Below are positions 32,602 to 40,448 of a stretch of DNA of 40,448 nt, in pieces (positions within the stretch are counted from its first letter, which is position 1; every line of letters begins with the position of its first letter). Source of the stretch: an uncultured Collinsella sp. Its GTDB lineage: Bacteria > Actinomycetota > Coriobacteriia > Coriobacteriales > Coriobacteriaceae. The stretch is from NCBI GenBank assembly GCA_902461085.1, contig CABPWH010000012.1, positions 1 to 40,448 of the forward strand. Reading direction: 5' to 3'. The notes under the pieces are model-generated. The model was not told where the DNA came from. It made no database searches and was given only the letters and a program-made list of their open reading frames with translations. Both the position numbers and the translations under genes were made by a program.

Positions 32602-33705
32602 ATGAAGTTCACCGTCAGCCAGAGCTCGCTTACACAAGCCATCGGCGTCGTTATGAAGGGTGTCGCTTCGGCATCCACCCTTCCCATCCTGTCGGGCGTG
32701 CTCGTCAAGGCGCAAGACGGCATCTTGGAATTCCAGACCTCTAACTACACCATCTCGATCCGTCATCGCATCGCGGCGCATGTCGAAGAAGAGGGCGAGA
32801 TGGTTATCCCCTGTAAGATGCTCTCCAATATCACCAAGACCCTCCCCGATGCCCCGGTCACCTTTGAGCTGTCCGAGCGCCAGGTGCTGATTGGTTGCGA
32901 GAAGAGCTCTTTCCGCCTGAACACGCTCGATGCTAATGACTTCCCCGAGTTTCCGGCCTATGCCATCGAGAGCGCCGTGGAACTGCCGACCGATATCTTG
33001 TCCGAGATGGTCGGCCGCGTGTGGCGCGTCACCTCGACCGACAAGGCCCGCCCCATCCTGGGTGGCGTGCACATGAAGGTCGAGAACAACACCGTGCGCC
33101 TGGTGGCGACCGATTCCTTCCGTTTGGCCGTGTGCGATACGCAGGTCGAGACCTCGACCCTCGAAGGCTCCTTTGAGCTTAACGTTCCGGCTGACGCCTT
33201 TAACGACGCACTGAACATCATGGCCAGCCAGGCGACCATCATGATCGGGGCTACCGACACCCAGGTCGTCTTCGAGGCCGGCAACACCACCTACGTGTCG
33301 CGCCGCATCGAGGGCGTGTACCCCAACTACAAGCAGCTCATCCCCGATTCGTGCGTGACGAGCGTCAAGATCGACGTCGCCGCCTTTAACGCCGCCCTCA
33401 AGCGCGTGGCCGTTATCGCGAGCGCCAACCCCGCCGTCAAGTTCGAGATCGATGTCGAGAACGGGCAGATGGGCCTGTCCTCCATCTCCAATGACCAGGA
33501 CCTTGCGCAGGAGACGATCGACGTCGAGGCCGAGGGCGAGTCGGGTACCATCGCCTTCAACTACCACTACATCTTCGGCTGCCTCAATGCCCTGTCCAAG
33601 GAGAAGGAGATCACGCTGGAGCTCAAGAGCTACTCGCAGGCGGGCATCTTCAAGTCCTACGACAAGATCAACTACCTGTACCTGGTCATGCCGGTTCGCA
33701 TCTAG
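32602..33705 (+). CDS. dnaN: DNA polymerase III beta clamp
   Basis: 367-residue sliding clamp, normal length, in the dnaA-dnaN-recF order. Family segments: KFTVSQSSLTQAIGVVMKGV at the start, ATDSFRLAVCDTQV in the middle, and the C-terminal YLYLVMPVRI that forms the protein-binding pocket. It encircles DNA and tethers polymerases and repair proteins. AAAGG lies about 9 bases before the ATG. It directly follows the origin core. Confidence 0.97.
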   Translation: MKFTVSQSSLTQAIGVVMKGVASASTLPILSGVLVKAQDGILEFQTSNYTISIRHRIAAHVEEEGEMVIPCKMLSNITKTLPDAPVTFELSERQVLIGCEKSSFRLNTLDANDFPEFPAYAIESAVELPTDILSEMVGRVWRVTSTDKARPILGGVHMKVENNTVRLVATDSFRLAVCDTQVETSTLEGSFELNVPADAFNDALNIMASQATIMIGATDTQVVFEAGNTTYVSRRIEGVYPNYKQLIPDSCVTSVKIDVAAFNAALKRVAVIASANPAVKFEIDVENGQMGLSSISNDQDLAQETIDVEAEGESGTIAFNYHYIFGCLNALSKEKEITLELKSYSQAGIFKSYDKINYLYLVMPVRI

Positions 33706-33714
33706 CGCTGCGCC

Positions 33715-34821
33715 ATGACCATGTTCGCCCGCGATCTTTCCGTCGCGCACTACCGCAGCTTCGATAGCTATCGCCTTGCCCTAGACGACGGCGTGACGAT
33801 ACTTGCGGGACCCAACGCGGCGGGAAAGACCAATCTCATAGAGGCGCTGCAGCTGCTGACGAGCGGCGCCTCGTTTAGGCATCCGACCGCAGCCGAGCTC
33901 GTTCATGACGGCGTGGGCTCGTGCAGGGTCGAGCTGAGGCTCGAGGGCGACGGCCGCGTGCTTGATATGGGATTGAGCGCGGAGGACGGTAAGCGCTCGT
34001 TTAGCCGCAACGGCAAGAGATGCTCTGCCGCCGGTGTGCGCGGGGTTCTGCCGAGCGTGCTGTTTTGCCCCGACCATCTGGACATGGTTAAGCGGGGCGC
34101 CAGTGTGCGCCGCGCCGCCCTCGATGACTTTGGCATGCAACTGAGCGCACGCTATGCCGATCTTGCGGGCACCTATGGGCGCTGCGTGACCCAGCGTAAC
34201 GCCTTGCTCAAGGAGACCTGGTGCTGCCGTGAGATGCTCGGCGCGTGGAACGATTCGATTGCCCGCGCGGGCTCGGCCCTGCTCGTGCACCGGTTGGCCC
34301 TACTCGACCGGCTGGCGGGCCATGTGCACACTGCCTACGGGCAAGTGGCGTCCGGCGAGGCTGCCAGCGTGACCTATACGTCCACGCTGGGGGATTTGCC
34401 CCAGGTCGAGGATCGCGAAGAGCTGAAGGGCTGGGCGTACGAGCGCATGCTGGCTGCCCTTGATGAGCACGCCGACGAGGAAATTCGCCGCGGCGTGACG
34501 TTGGTGGGACCGCATCGCGATGAGATTGAGTTTACCGTGGCGGGTCGTTCCGCCCGTTCGTTTGCCAGCCAAGGTCAGCAGCGAACGTTGGTTCTGGCCT
34601 GGAAGGTGGCGGAGGTGGCCGTGGCTCGCGATGTCCTGGGCACCGCCCCATTGCTGCTTTTGGACGACGTGATGAGCGAACTCGACGGCGAACGCCGCGG
34701 TGCTTTCCTGCGGCTGATCGGCGATGATATCCAGACGGTCATAACCACGACCAACCTGGGGTACTTTACCGATGATCTGCTTGATCGAGCCAAGGTGGTG
34801 AGCATGGGTGAGACGTGCTAA
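33715..34821 (+). CDS. recF: DNA replication and repair protein RecF
   Basis: SMC-like ATPase of 368 residues that helps load RecA at gaps. Walker A GPNAAGKTNLIEAL lies near residue 32, the signature motif is SFASQGQQRTLVLAWK and Walker B is PLLLLDDVMSELD. It begins 9 bases after the dnaN stop with a weak ribosome site; an ATG at 33721 is an alternative start. It overlaps the next gene by 14 bases. Confidence 0.95.
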   Translation: MTMFARDLSVAHYRSFDSYRLALDDGVTILAGPNAAGKTNLIEALQLLTSGASFRHPTAAELVHDGVGSCRVELRLEGDGRVLDMGLSAEDGKRSFSRNGKRCSAAGVRGVLPSVLFCPDHLDMVKRGASVRRAALDDFGMQLSARYADLAGTYGRCVTQRNALLKETWCCREMLGAWNDSIARAGSALLVHRLALLDRLAGHVHTAYGQVASGEAASVTYTSTLGDLPQVEDREELKGWAYERMLAALDEHADEEIRRGVTLVGPHRDEIEFTVAGRSARSFASQGQQRTLVLAWKVAEVAVARDVLGTAPLLLLDDVMSELDGERRGAFLRLIGDDIQTVITTTNLGYFTDDLLDRAKVVSMGETC

Positions 34822-35371
34822 TTACGAGCGCGAGAGCGAAACGGTCGCCTTCAGTGGGTTTTTGAACGCAGAGCGCCAGCGCATCCTGGCGGCCGCGACA
34901 CCTGAGCGCCGCGCGCAGATGGAGGCTGCAGAGGAATCTCGTGCGGTCTATCGCGCGTGGAACGCGGTGTGCTCGGGCACGCGCGAGGGGCGGCATGTGA
35001 CGGGTCTGCGCTACCTGCCCGAGTCCAATGAGCTGCTGGTGTATCTCGACTCGCCCTCGTGGACGCAGGAAATGACGCTGTTGCGCGAGATCATCCGCGC
35101 GCGTATGGAGCGCGCCGGTGCGCATGTGGACGGCCTGGTGTTCAAAACCACCGCGCCCGGTCACACGCCACCCGCCGCCAAGGAGCGCCTGCGCCCGGCG
35201 ACGACCGAGCGCCCGCCGGCCCCGCACGCCGACCTAAGTGAGGCCGAGCGCACCGAGATCGAGCGCCAAGTGGCACCCATCGAGGACCAAAAACTGCGCG
35301 AGGCCCTCGAGAACGCCATGAGAGCCAGTGCCGAGTGGGCCAAGGGCGTGCAAAGCAAAAAAGAGACTTAA
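34808..35371 (+). CDS. DUF721/DciA-like protein
   Basis: 187 residues. The central part matches the DUF721 pattern: VYRAWNAVCSGTREGRHVTG, SNELLVYLDSPSWTQEMTLL and REIIRARMERAGA. DUF721 proteins next to recF and gyrB in actinobacteria are related to DciA, a loader of the DnaB helicase. A loader role here is inferred. The C-terminal 80 residues are charged and Pro-rich, with a helical end. The start is GTG inside the recF end, so translation is coupled. A terminator follows. Confidence 0.85.
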   Translation: MRRANYERESETVAFSGFLNAERQRILAAATPERRAQMEAAEESRAVYRAWNAVCSGTREGRHVTGLRYLPESNELLVYLDSPSWTQEMTLLREIIRARMERAGAHVDGLVFKTTAPGHTPPAAKERLRPATTERPPAPHADLSEAERTEIERQVAPIEDQKLREALENAMRASAEWAKGVQSKKET

Positions 35372-35397
35372 ATCGCATCTGGTGGCCTTGTAGAGCC

Positions 35398-35427
35398 AAA
35401 TACCCTCGTTCCCGAGGGTATTTTTTT
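35398..35427 (+). terminator. Terminator between DUF721 gene and gyrB
   Basis: AAATACCCTCG/CGAGGGTATTT is a perfect 11-bp stem with TTCC loop and a T-run. gyrB must therefore have its own promoter in 35424-35465; none is obvious. Confidence 0.93.
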
Positions 35428-35476
35428 ACGATAAACTAGTAAGGCTGTACACATTTTCTTGACTGAAGGAGGACGT

Positions 35477-37507
35477 GTGGCAAACGAAAACGATTACGAT
35501 GGCGGCGAGATTAAGATTCTCGAAGGTCTCGAGGCCGTTCGTAAGCGCCCGGGCATGTATATCGGCTCGACGAGCGCCAGCGGTCTGCATCACCTGGTGT
35601 GGGAGATCGTTGACAACTCCGTCGACGAGGCCATGGCCGGTTTCTGCACCGAGATCCAGGTGACGGTCCACGCCGACAACTCCATCACGGTCGTCGACAA
35701 CGGGCGCGGCATCCCCGTCGACGAGCACCCTGTTAAAAAGATCCCGACGCTCGAGGTCGTCATGACGATCTTGCACGCCGGCGGTAAGTTCGATAACTCG
35801 GCCTATAAGGTCTCGGGCGGCCTGCACGGCGTGGGCATCTCCGTCGTCAACGCACTGTCCAAGCGCGTGGTCGTTCAGGTTCGTCGCGATGGCAACACCT
35901 ACGAGATGGAGTTCTCGCGCGGCAAGACCGTCAAGAAGATGGAGGTCGTGGGCACCTCGGATTCGACGGGCACCACCGTCACCTTCTGGCCCGACGATGA
36001 GATCTTCGAGACCTGCATCTACGATTTCGATACGCTGCATAACCGTCTGCAGGAGACGGCGTTCCTCAATAAGAATCTCAAAATCGTGCTGACCGACGAG
36101 CGCGAAGCGACTCCCCACGTGGAGGAGTTTTGCTACGAGGGCGGCATCATCGACTTCGTCAAGTTCCTCAACGAGGGCAAGGACGTTCCCGAGGCCTTTA
36201 AGGAGCCCATCTACATCGAGGGCAAATCGGACCCGGACGCGCCTGTGGCCAAGATGGGCGAGGTCGAGGTTTCCCTGCAGTGGAATAGCGGCTATGGCGA
36301 GAACGTCATGTCGTTTGCCAACGACATCTACACCCCCGAGGGCGGCATGCACCTTGAGGGCTTCCGCACCGCGCTCACCCGCGTGATCAACGACTATGCG
36401 CGCAAGCAAAACCTGCTCAAGGAAAAAGACGCCAATCTGACCGGCGACGATGTGCGCGAGGGCCTTTCGGCCGTTATCTCGGTCAAGCTGCCCGATCCGC
36501 AGTTTGAGGGCCAGACCAAGGCCAAGCTCGGCAGCTCCTATATGCGCGCGCTCACGCTCAAGATTGTGACCGACGGCCTTGTCGATTACCTCGAGGAGCA
36601 TCCCAAGCCCGCTCGCGAGATCGTCAAGAAGGCGCAACAGGCCTGCAAGGCGCGCAACGCTGCCCGCAAGGCGCGCGAGGCGACGCGTCGCAAGAGCCTG
36701 CTCGAGACGGCGTCCCTGCCCGGTAAGCTCGCCGACTGCTCGGTGCGCGATGCCGAGCTGACCGAGCTCTTCATCGTAGAGGGCGACTCGGCAGGCGGTT
36801 CGGCCAAGGACGGCCGTCGCCGAGACATCCAGGCGATTCTGCCCCTGCGCGGCAAGATTTTGAACGTCGAGCGCGTTGGTGACCATCGCGCGTTCTCGAG
36901 TGACACCATCCAGTCGCTGATTACCGCGATCGGCTGCGGCGTCACGACGAGTGCCGGCGACGGCGGCGATTTCGATATCACCAAGGCGCGCTACCACAAG
37001 ATCATCATCATGACCGATGCGGACGTCGACGGCGCGCATATCCGCATCCTGCTGCTGACGTTCTTCTACAAGTACATGCGTCCGCTGATCGATGCCGGCT
37101 ACGTCTATGTTGCCTGCCCGCCCATCTTTGGCATTAAGGTGCGCAACAAGATCCACTACGTGTATCCCAACGGCCGCCAGCCCGAAGACGAGATCCTGCG
37201 CGATACCATCCAGAGTCTGGGCCTGAACCCCGATGATAACGACGAGGACGGCAAGGCCAAGGACGGCAAGATCACCAAAAAGCGCAAGGGCTATACCGTC
37301 CAGCGCTACAAGGGCCTGGGCGAGATGGACCCCAAACAGCTTGCCTCGACGACGATGGACCCAAAGACCCGCATCCTGCAGCGTGTGTCGATCGAGGACG
37401 CCGTGGTGGCGGACCGCGCCGTGCGCGAGCTGATGGGTTCCGAGGTCGGCTATCGCCGCGAGTACATTGAAAAACATGCACATGATGCACGATTCCTTGA
37501 CGCTTAA
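35477..37507 (+). CDS. gyrB: DNA gyrase subunit B
   Basis: ATPase subunit of gyrase, 677-codon frame giving 676 residues. GHKL motifs: EIVDNSVDEAMAG, DNGRGIPVDEHP, GGLHGVGISVVNALSK. TOPRIM residues: FIVEGDSAGGSAKDG and MTDADVDGAHIR. The C-terminal tail has QRYKGLGEMDP. The start is GTG at 35477, since AAGGAGG lies 4 bases upstream; an in-frame TTG at 35459 is upstream of that site. gyrA follows after 11 bases, so both subunits are co-transcribed. Confidence 0.96.
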   Translation: MANENDYDGGEIKILEGLEAVRKRPGMYIGSTSASGLHHLVWEIVDNSVDEAMAGFCTEIQVTVHADNSITVVDNGRGIPVDEHPVKKIPTLEVVMTILHAGGKFDNSAYKVSGGLHGVGISVVNALSKRVVVQVRRDGNTYEMEFSRGKTVKKMEVVGTSDSTGTTVTFWPDDEIFETCIYDFDTLHNRLQETAFLNKNLKIVLTDEREATPHVEEFCYEGGIIDFVKFLNEGKDVPEAFKEPIYIEGKSDPDAPVAKMGEVEVSLQWNSGYGENVMSFANDIYTPEGGMHLEGFRTALTRVINDYARKQNLLKEKDANLTGDDVREGLSAVISVKLPDPQFEGQTKAKLGSSYMRALTLKIVTDGLVDYLEEHPKPAREIVKKAQQACKARNAARKAREATRRKSLLETASLPGKLADCSVRDAELTELFIVEGDSAGGSAKDGRRRDIQAILPLRGKILNVERVGDHRAFSSDTIQSLITAIGCGVTTSAGDGGDFDITKARYHKIIIMTDADVDGAHIRILLLTFFYKYMRPLIDAGYVYVACPPIFGIKVRNKIHYVYPNGRQPEDEILRDTIQSLGLNPDDNDEDGKAKDGKITKKRKGYTVQRYKGLGEMDPKQLASTTMDPKTRILQRVSIEDAVVADRAVRELMGSEVGYRREYIEKHAHDARFLDA

Positions 37508-37518
37508 GAGGAGGTAAC

Positions 37519-40260
37519 GTGGCAGACGATATCAACAATAACGAGGGTATGGACGAGGCCGGCGATGCCGGTATGCCCGATGATCTGAAGCGCCTGCTTG
37601 CCCGTGCTGAGCAGGGCGAGGACGGCGATCCGGACGCCTATAACCCCGATGCCGATGATGATGAGGAAGAGGACGACGACGGTGAGCTCGAGGAGAGCTT
37701 TGGCGAAGTCGATCGTGGCGCCTCGGCCGGCGAGGACATCAACGGCGGCCAGCTCCAGATTTCGGAGTTCGGTCGCGAGATGAAGCAGTCGTTCATCGAG
37801 TATTCGATGTCGGTTATCACAGCGCGTGCCCTGCCGGACGTGCGCGACGGCTTAAAGCCGGTACACCGCCGCATCCTGTACGCGATGAACGAGAGCGGCA
37901 TCTACCCCAACCGCCCACACAAAAAGTCGGCCTGGACGGTCGGCGAAGTTATCGGTAAGTACCACCCGCACGGTGACTCTGCGGTCTACGAGGCCATGGT
38001 CCGCCTGGCGCAGTGGTTCTCCATGCGCACGCCGCTCATCGACGGTCACGGCAACTTCGGCAACATCGATGGCGACGGCGCGGCGGCCATGCGTTACACC
38101 GAGAGCCGCCTGGCCAAGCCCGCCATGGAACTGCTGCGTGACTTGCAGAAGGATACCGTCGACTGGCAGCCCAACTACGACGAATCGCTCGCCGAGCCCG
38201 TGGCACTGCCTGCGCGCTTCCCCAACCTGCTGGTCAACGGCAGCCAGGGCATCGCCGTCGGCATGGCCACCAACATCGCCCCGCATAACCTCACCGAGGC
38301 GATCGAGGCCACCTGCTACCTGATCGACAACCCCGACGCCACCGTCGACGAGCTCATGCAGATCATGCCCGGTCCGGACTTCCCCACCGGCGCCATCATC
38401 ATGGGCAGCGCCGGCATTAAGCAGAGCTACGAGACCGGCCGCGGTTCCATTACCGTGCGTGCCAAGGCACATGTGGAGTCCACCAAGACCGGCCGCAGCC
38501 GCCTGGTCTTTACCGAGATTCCCTACATGGTCAACAAGGGCACCCTGCAGGAGAAGATCGCCCAACTCGTCAACGACAAGCGCATTGAGGGCATCTCGGA
38601 TATGCGCGATGAGTCCAACCAGAAGGGCATCCGTCTGGTCATCGAGCTCAAGAAGGGCGTCATTCCGCAGGTCGTGCTCAACAACCTGTATAAGTACACC
38701 TCGCTGCAGACGACCTTTGGCGCCAACAACCTGGCACTCGTCAACGGCGTTCCCAAATGCCTGAGCCTGCGCGAGATGCTGCAGCACTACATCGACCACC
38801 AGGTCGACGTCGTCACCCGCCGCACCCGCTTCGACCTTAAGAAGGCCCAGGCCCGCGCGCATATCCTCGAGGGCTACCTGATGGCCCTTGACCATATCGA
38901 CGAGGTCATCAGCATCATCCGCTCCTCGCAGACCGACTCCGAGGCCAGCAGCCGACTGATCGAACGCTTTGGCTTTACGCCCGAGCAGACCACGGCCATC
39001 CTCGAGATGAAGCTGCGCCGCCTGACCGGCCTGGAGCGCGACAAGATCCAAGAAGAGTTGGACGGCCTGCGCCGCGCCATCGCCTACTACGAGGACCTGC
39101 TGGCGCACGAGGAGAAGATTCTGGGCGTCATCAAGGAAGAGATGCGCGAGATCTCCAAGAAGTTTGGCGACAAGCGCCGTACCGAAATCAGCCAGGTTGA
39201 GAAGGACCTGGATGTCGAGGACCTCATCGCCGACGAGGATATGGTCGTGACCATCACCCACACCGGCTACGTTAAGCGCATCCCGGTGGCTGCCTACCGT
39301 GCCCAGAAGCGCGGTGGCAAGGGCGTGTCGGGCGTCAACCTCAAAGAGGACGACGTTATCGATGAGATGTTCATCGCGTCCACGCACGAGTACGTGCTGT
39401 TCTTCTCGAGCAAGGGCAAGGTCTATCGCCTGAAGGTGCACGAGCTGCCGGTGGGTACGCGCCAGGCGCGCGGTACCGCGATCGTCAACCTGCTGCCCTT
39501 CGAGGAAGGCGAGAAGATCGCGAGCGTCATCAGCTGCCGCGAGTTCCCGGCCGACGAGTACCTGATGTTTGCCACCAAGAGCGGCATGGTCAAAAAGACC
39601 GTGATGAGCGCATATGACCGCAGCCGTCGCGACGGCCTGATCGCTATCAACCTGCGTGACGACGACGCGCTGCTGAACGTGCGCCGCGTGCGCGACGGCG
39701 ACAAGATTATCCTGGCCACCACCGCGGGCAAGGCGATCATGTTCTCCGAGGAGCAGGTGCGCGCCACCGGCCGCGATACCAGCGGCGTTCGCGGTATCGG
39801 TCTGAAGGACGGCGTGAGCGTTCTGGGCATGGAAGTCACTAACGGCAACGGCGATCTATTCGTCATCACCGAGCGCGGCTACGGCAAGCGCACGCCGGTC
39901 GCGGACTACCCGGAGCAGAATCGCGGCGGCCAGGGCGTCTACACCATTCAAATGACCGAACGTAAGGGTAACCTCGCGGCCATGAAGACGGTGGGCCCGC
40001 AGCACGAGCTGTTCATCGTGACGGAGGGCGCGACGGTCATTCGCGTCAAGACCGACGAGATCAGCCAGACCGGCCGCGCCACCCAGGGCGTCAAGATGAT
40101 GACCGTCGACGACAACGACCGCGTATGCGCTGTCGCCCGCATGACGGCAGCCAAGGAAAAGCCCGAAGGCGAAGCCACAGAAAACGGCTCTGCTTCCGAA
40201 GAAACCCCTGTCGATCTAGGCGACGGCAACGACATGCCAGAAGATCTCCTCGACGAGTAA
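37519..40260 (+). CDS. gyrA: DNA gyrase subunit A with acidic N-terminal extension
   Basis: 913 residues. Catalytic Tyr193 is in AAMRYTESRLA (E. coli Tyr122). The quinolone region HPHGDSAVYEAM has Ser154 (E. coli Ser83) and Glu158 (E. coli Asp87), a wild-type-like form in many Gram-positives. The GyrA box is QKRGGKG, supporting gyrase rather than topoisomerase IV. The first 80 or so residues precede the usual N-terminus and are strongly acidic (ADDDEEEDDDGELEES), and the C-terminus is also acidic. The start is GTG with GAGGAGG about 4 bases upstream. A strong terminator follows. Confidence 0.95.
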   Translation: MADDINNNEGMDEAGDAGMPDDLKRLLARAEQGEDGDPDAYNPDADDDEEEDDDGELEESFGEVDRGASAGEDINGGQLQISEFGREMKQSFIEYSMSVITARALPDVRDGLKPVHRRILYAMNESGIYPNRPHKKSAWTVGEVIGKYHPHGDSAVYEAMVRLAQWFSMRTPLIDGHGNFGNIDGDGAAAMRYTESRLAKPAMELLRDLQKDTVDWQPNYDESLAEPVALPARFPNLLVNGSQGIAVGMATNIAPHNLTEAIEATCYLIDNPDATVDELMQIMPGPDFPTGAIIMGSAGIKQSYETGRGSITVRAKAHVESTKTGRSRLVFTEIPYMVNKGTLQEKIAQLVNDKRIEGISDMRDESNQKGIRLVIELKKGVIPQVVLNNLYKYTSLQTTFGANNLALVNGVPKCLSLREMLQHYIDHQVDVVTRRTRFDLKKAQARAHILEGYLMALDHIDEVISIIRSSQTDSEASSRLIERFGFTPEQTTAILEMKLRRLTGLERDKIQEELDGLRRAIAYYEDLLAHEEKILGVIKEEMREISKKFGDKRRTEISQVEKDLDVEDLIADEDMVVTITHTGYVKRIPVAAYRAQKRGGKGVSGVNLKEDDVIDEMFIASTHEYVLFFSSKGKVYRLKVHELPVGTRQARGTAIVNLLPFEEGEKIASVISCREFPADEYLMFATKSGMVKKTVMSAYDRSRRDGLIAINLRDDDALLNVRRVRDGDKIILATTAGKAIMFSEEQVRATGRDTSGVRGIGLKDGVSVLGMEVTNGNGDLFVITERGYGKRTPVADYPEQNRGGQGVYTIQMTERKGNLAAMKTVGPQHELFIVTEGATVIRVKTDEISQTGRATQGVKMMTVDDNDRVCAVARMTAAKEKPEGEATENGSASEETPVDLGDGNDMPEDLLDE

Positions 40261-40300
40261 GAGGCCCTGGCTGGTAGAAAATATCAGACCCCATATATCG

Positions 40301-40333
40301 GCGGTCGGCGCACTGCGCGCCGACCGCTTTTTT
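40301..40333 (+). terminator. Terminator of gyrB-gyrA
   Basis: GCGGTCGGCGC/GCGCCGACCGC is a perfect 11-bp stem with a 5-base loop followed by six T. Confidence 0.95.
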
Positions 40334-40404
40334 GAAAACCTTGGGACCCCATGGTCGCTGGGCTGGCGAGATGGTTTTGGTTTGTCGCGAGTTCCGCACG
40401 CAAA

Positions 40405-40427
40405 GAAGGCCACTTAATGTGGCCTTC
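40405..40427. terminator. Hairpin at the right edge
   Basis: GAAGGCCAC/GTGGCCTTC is a perfect 9-bp stem with TTAAT loop. The plus-strand tail GTCTTGCG is only weakly T-rich, and the minus-strand tail TTTGCGTGCG is a little better, so it may end a minus-strand gene beyond the window. Confidence 0.5.
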
Positions 40428-40448
40428 GTCTTGCGCAGGACTGTCCGA

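Noticed and set aside
35426..37483. Minus-strand frame of about 685 codons opposite gyrB
   Set aside because: It is antisense to an unmistakable gyrB and is open only because of codon bias; similar mirrors lie opposite gyrA, dnaN, dnaA, purB and purC.
37960..37998. Quinolone-resistance mutation in GyrA
   Set aside because: Ser is kept at the position of E. coli Ser83, and Glu at position 87 is a normal residue in many Gram-positive GyrA proteins.

Overview
The window is the chromosomal replication-origin region of a high-GC Gram-positive bacterium. The evidence is the order rpmH-rnpA-yidD-yidC-jag-rsmG-parA-parB on the minus strand diverging from dnaA-dnaN-recF-DUF721-gyrB-gyrA on the plus strand, together with an LPxTG surface protein, a tandem WYL regulator pair, perfect parS sites and GC-rich codon use. 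Gene content and protein style fit a gut actinobacterium of class Coriobacteriia, most like Collinsella. That placement is an inference from gene content, not from a search.

Layout. 1-297: no convincing gene. 298-656: tRNA-Lys with a partial tandem duplication of its 3' end and terminator around a hairpin-rich element. 647-9000: minus-strand housekeeping genes (M29 aminopeptidase, a small membrane protein coupled to purC, an HK/RR two-component operon, a Tat lipoprotein coupled to a TSCPD protein, purB). 9095-9404: tRNA-Gly(CCC) with a second hairpin element of the same type. 9659-13090: a large thioester/Cna-B-type LPATG adhesin. 13157-16573: a small membrane protein and an M28-like membrane protein whose peptidase domain is split by about 670 disordered residues. 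16772-18698: two overlapping WYL regulators. 18695-22548: a DnaQ-DinG exonuclease-helicase and ddl. 22634-23686: rlmN. 23886-28925: the parB/parA to rpmH cluster with three perfect parS sites at 39-bp pitch. 28926-40448: the origin and the dnaA-to-gyrA block.

How it works together. The right third holds initiation (DnaA), the clamp (DnaN), gap repair (RecF), a DciA-like DUF721 protein and gyrase. Segregation (ParABS) and membrane insertion/RNase P functions lie on the left arm. DnaA boxes appear as a divergent 12-mer, GTTTTCAACAGG, in two clusters: one before and one after a two-gene block made of dnaA and an unusual gene that fuses a GHKL ATPase, a P/Q/Y/M-rich prion-like linker and a C-terminal winged helix. 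The dnaA-dnaN gap also carries a DnaA-trio-like array and an AT-rich palindrome, so it is the likely unwinding site. The ATPase-winged-helix gene inside the origin and the tRNA-linked hairpin repeats are the most novel-looking items.
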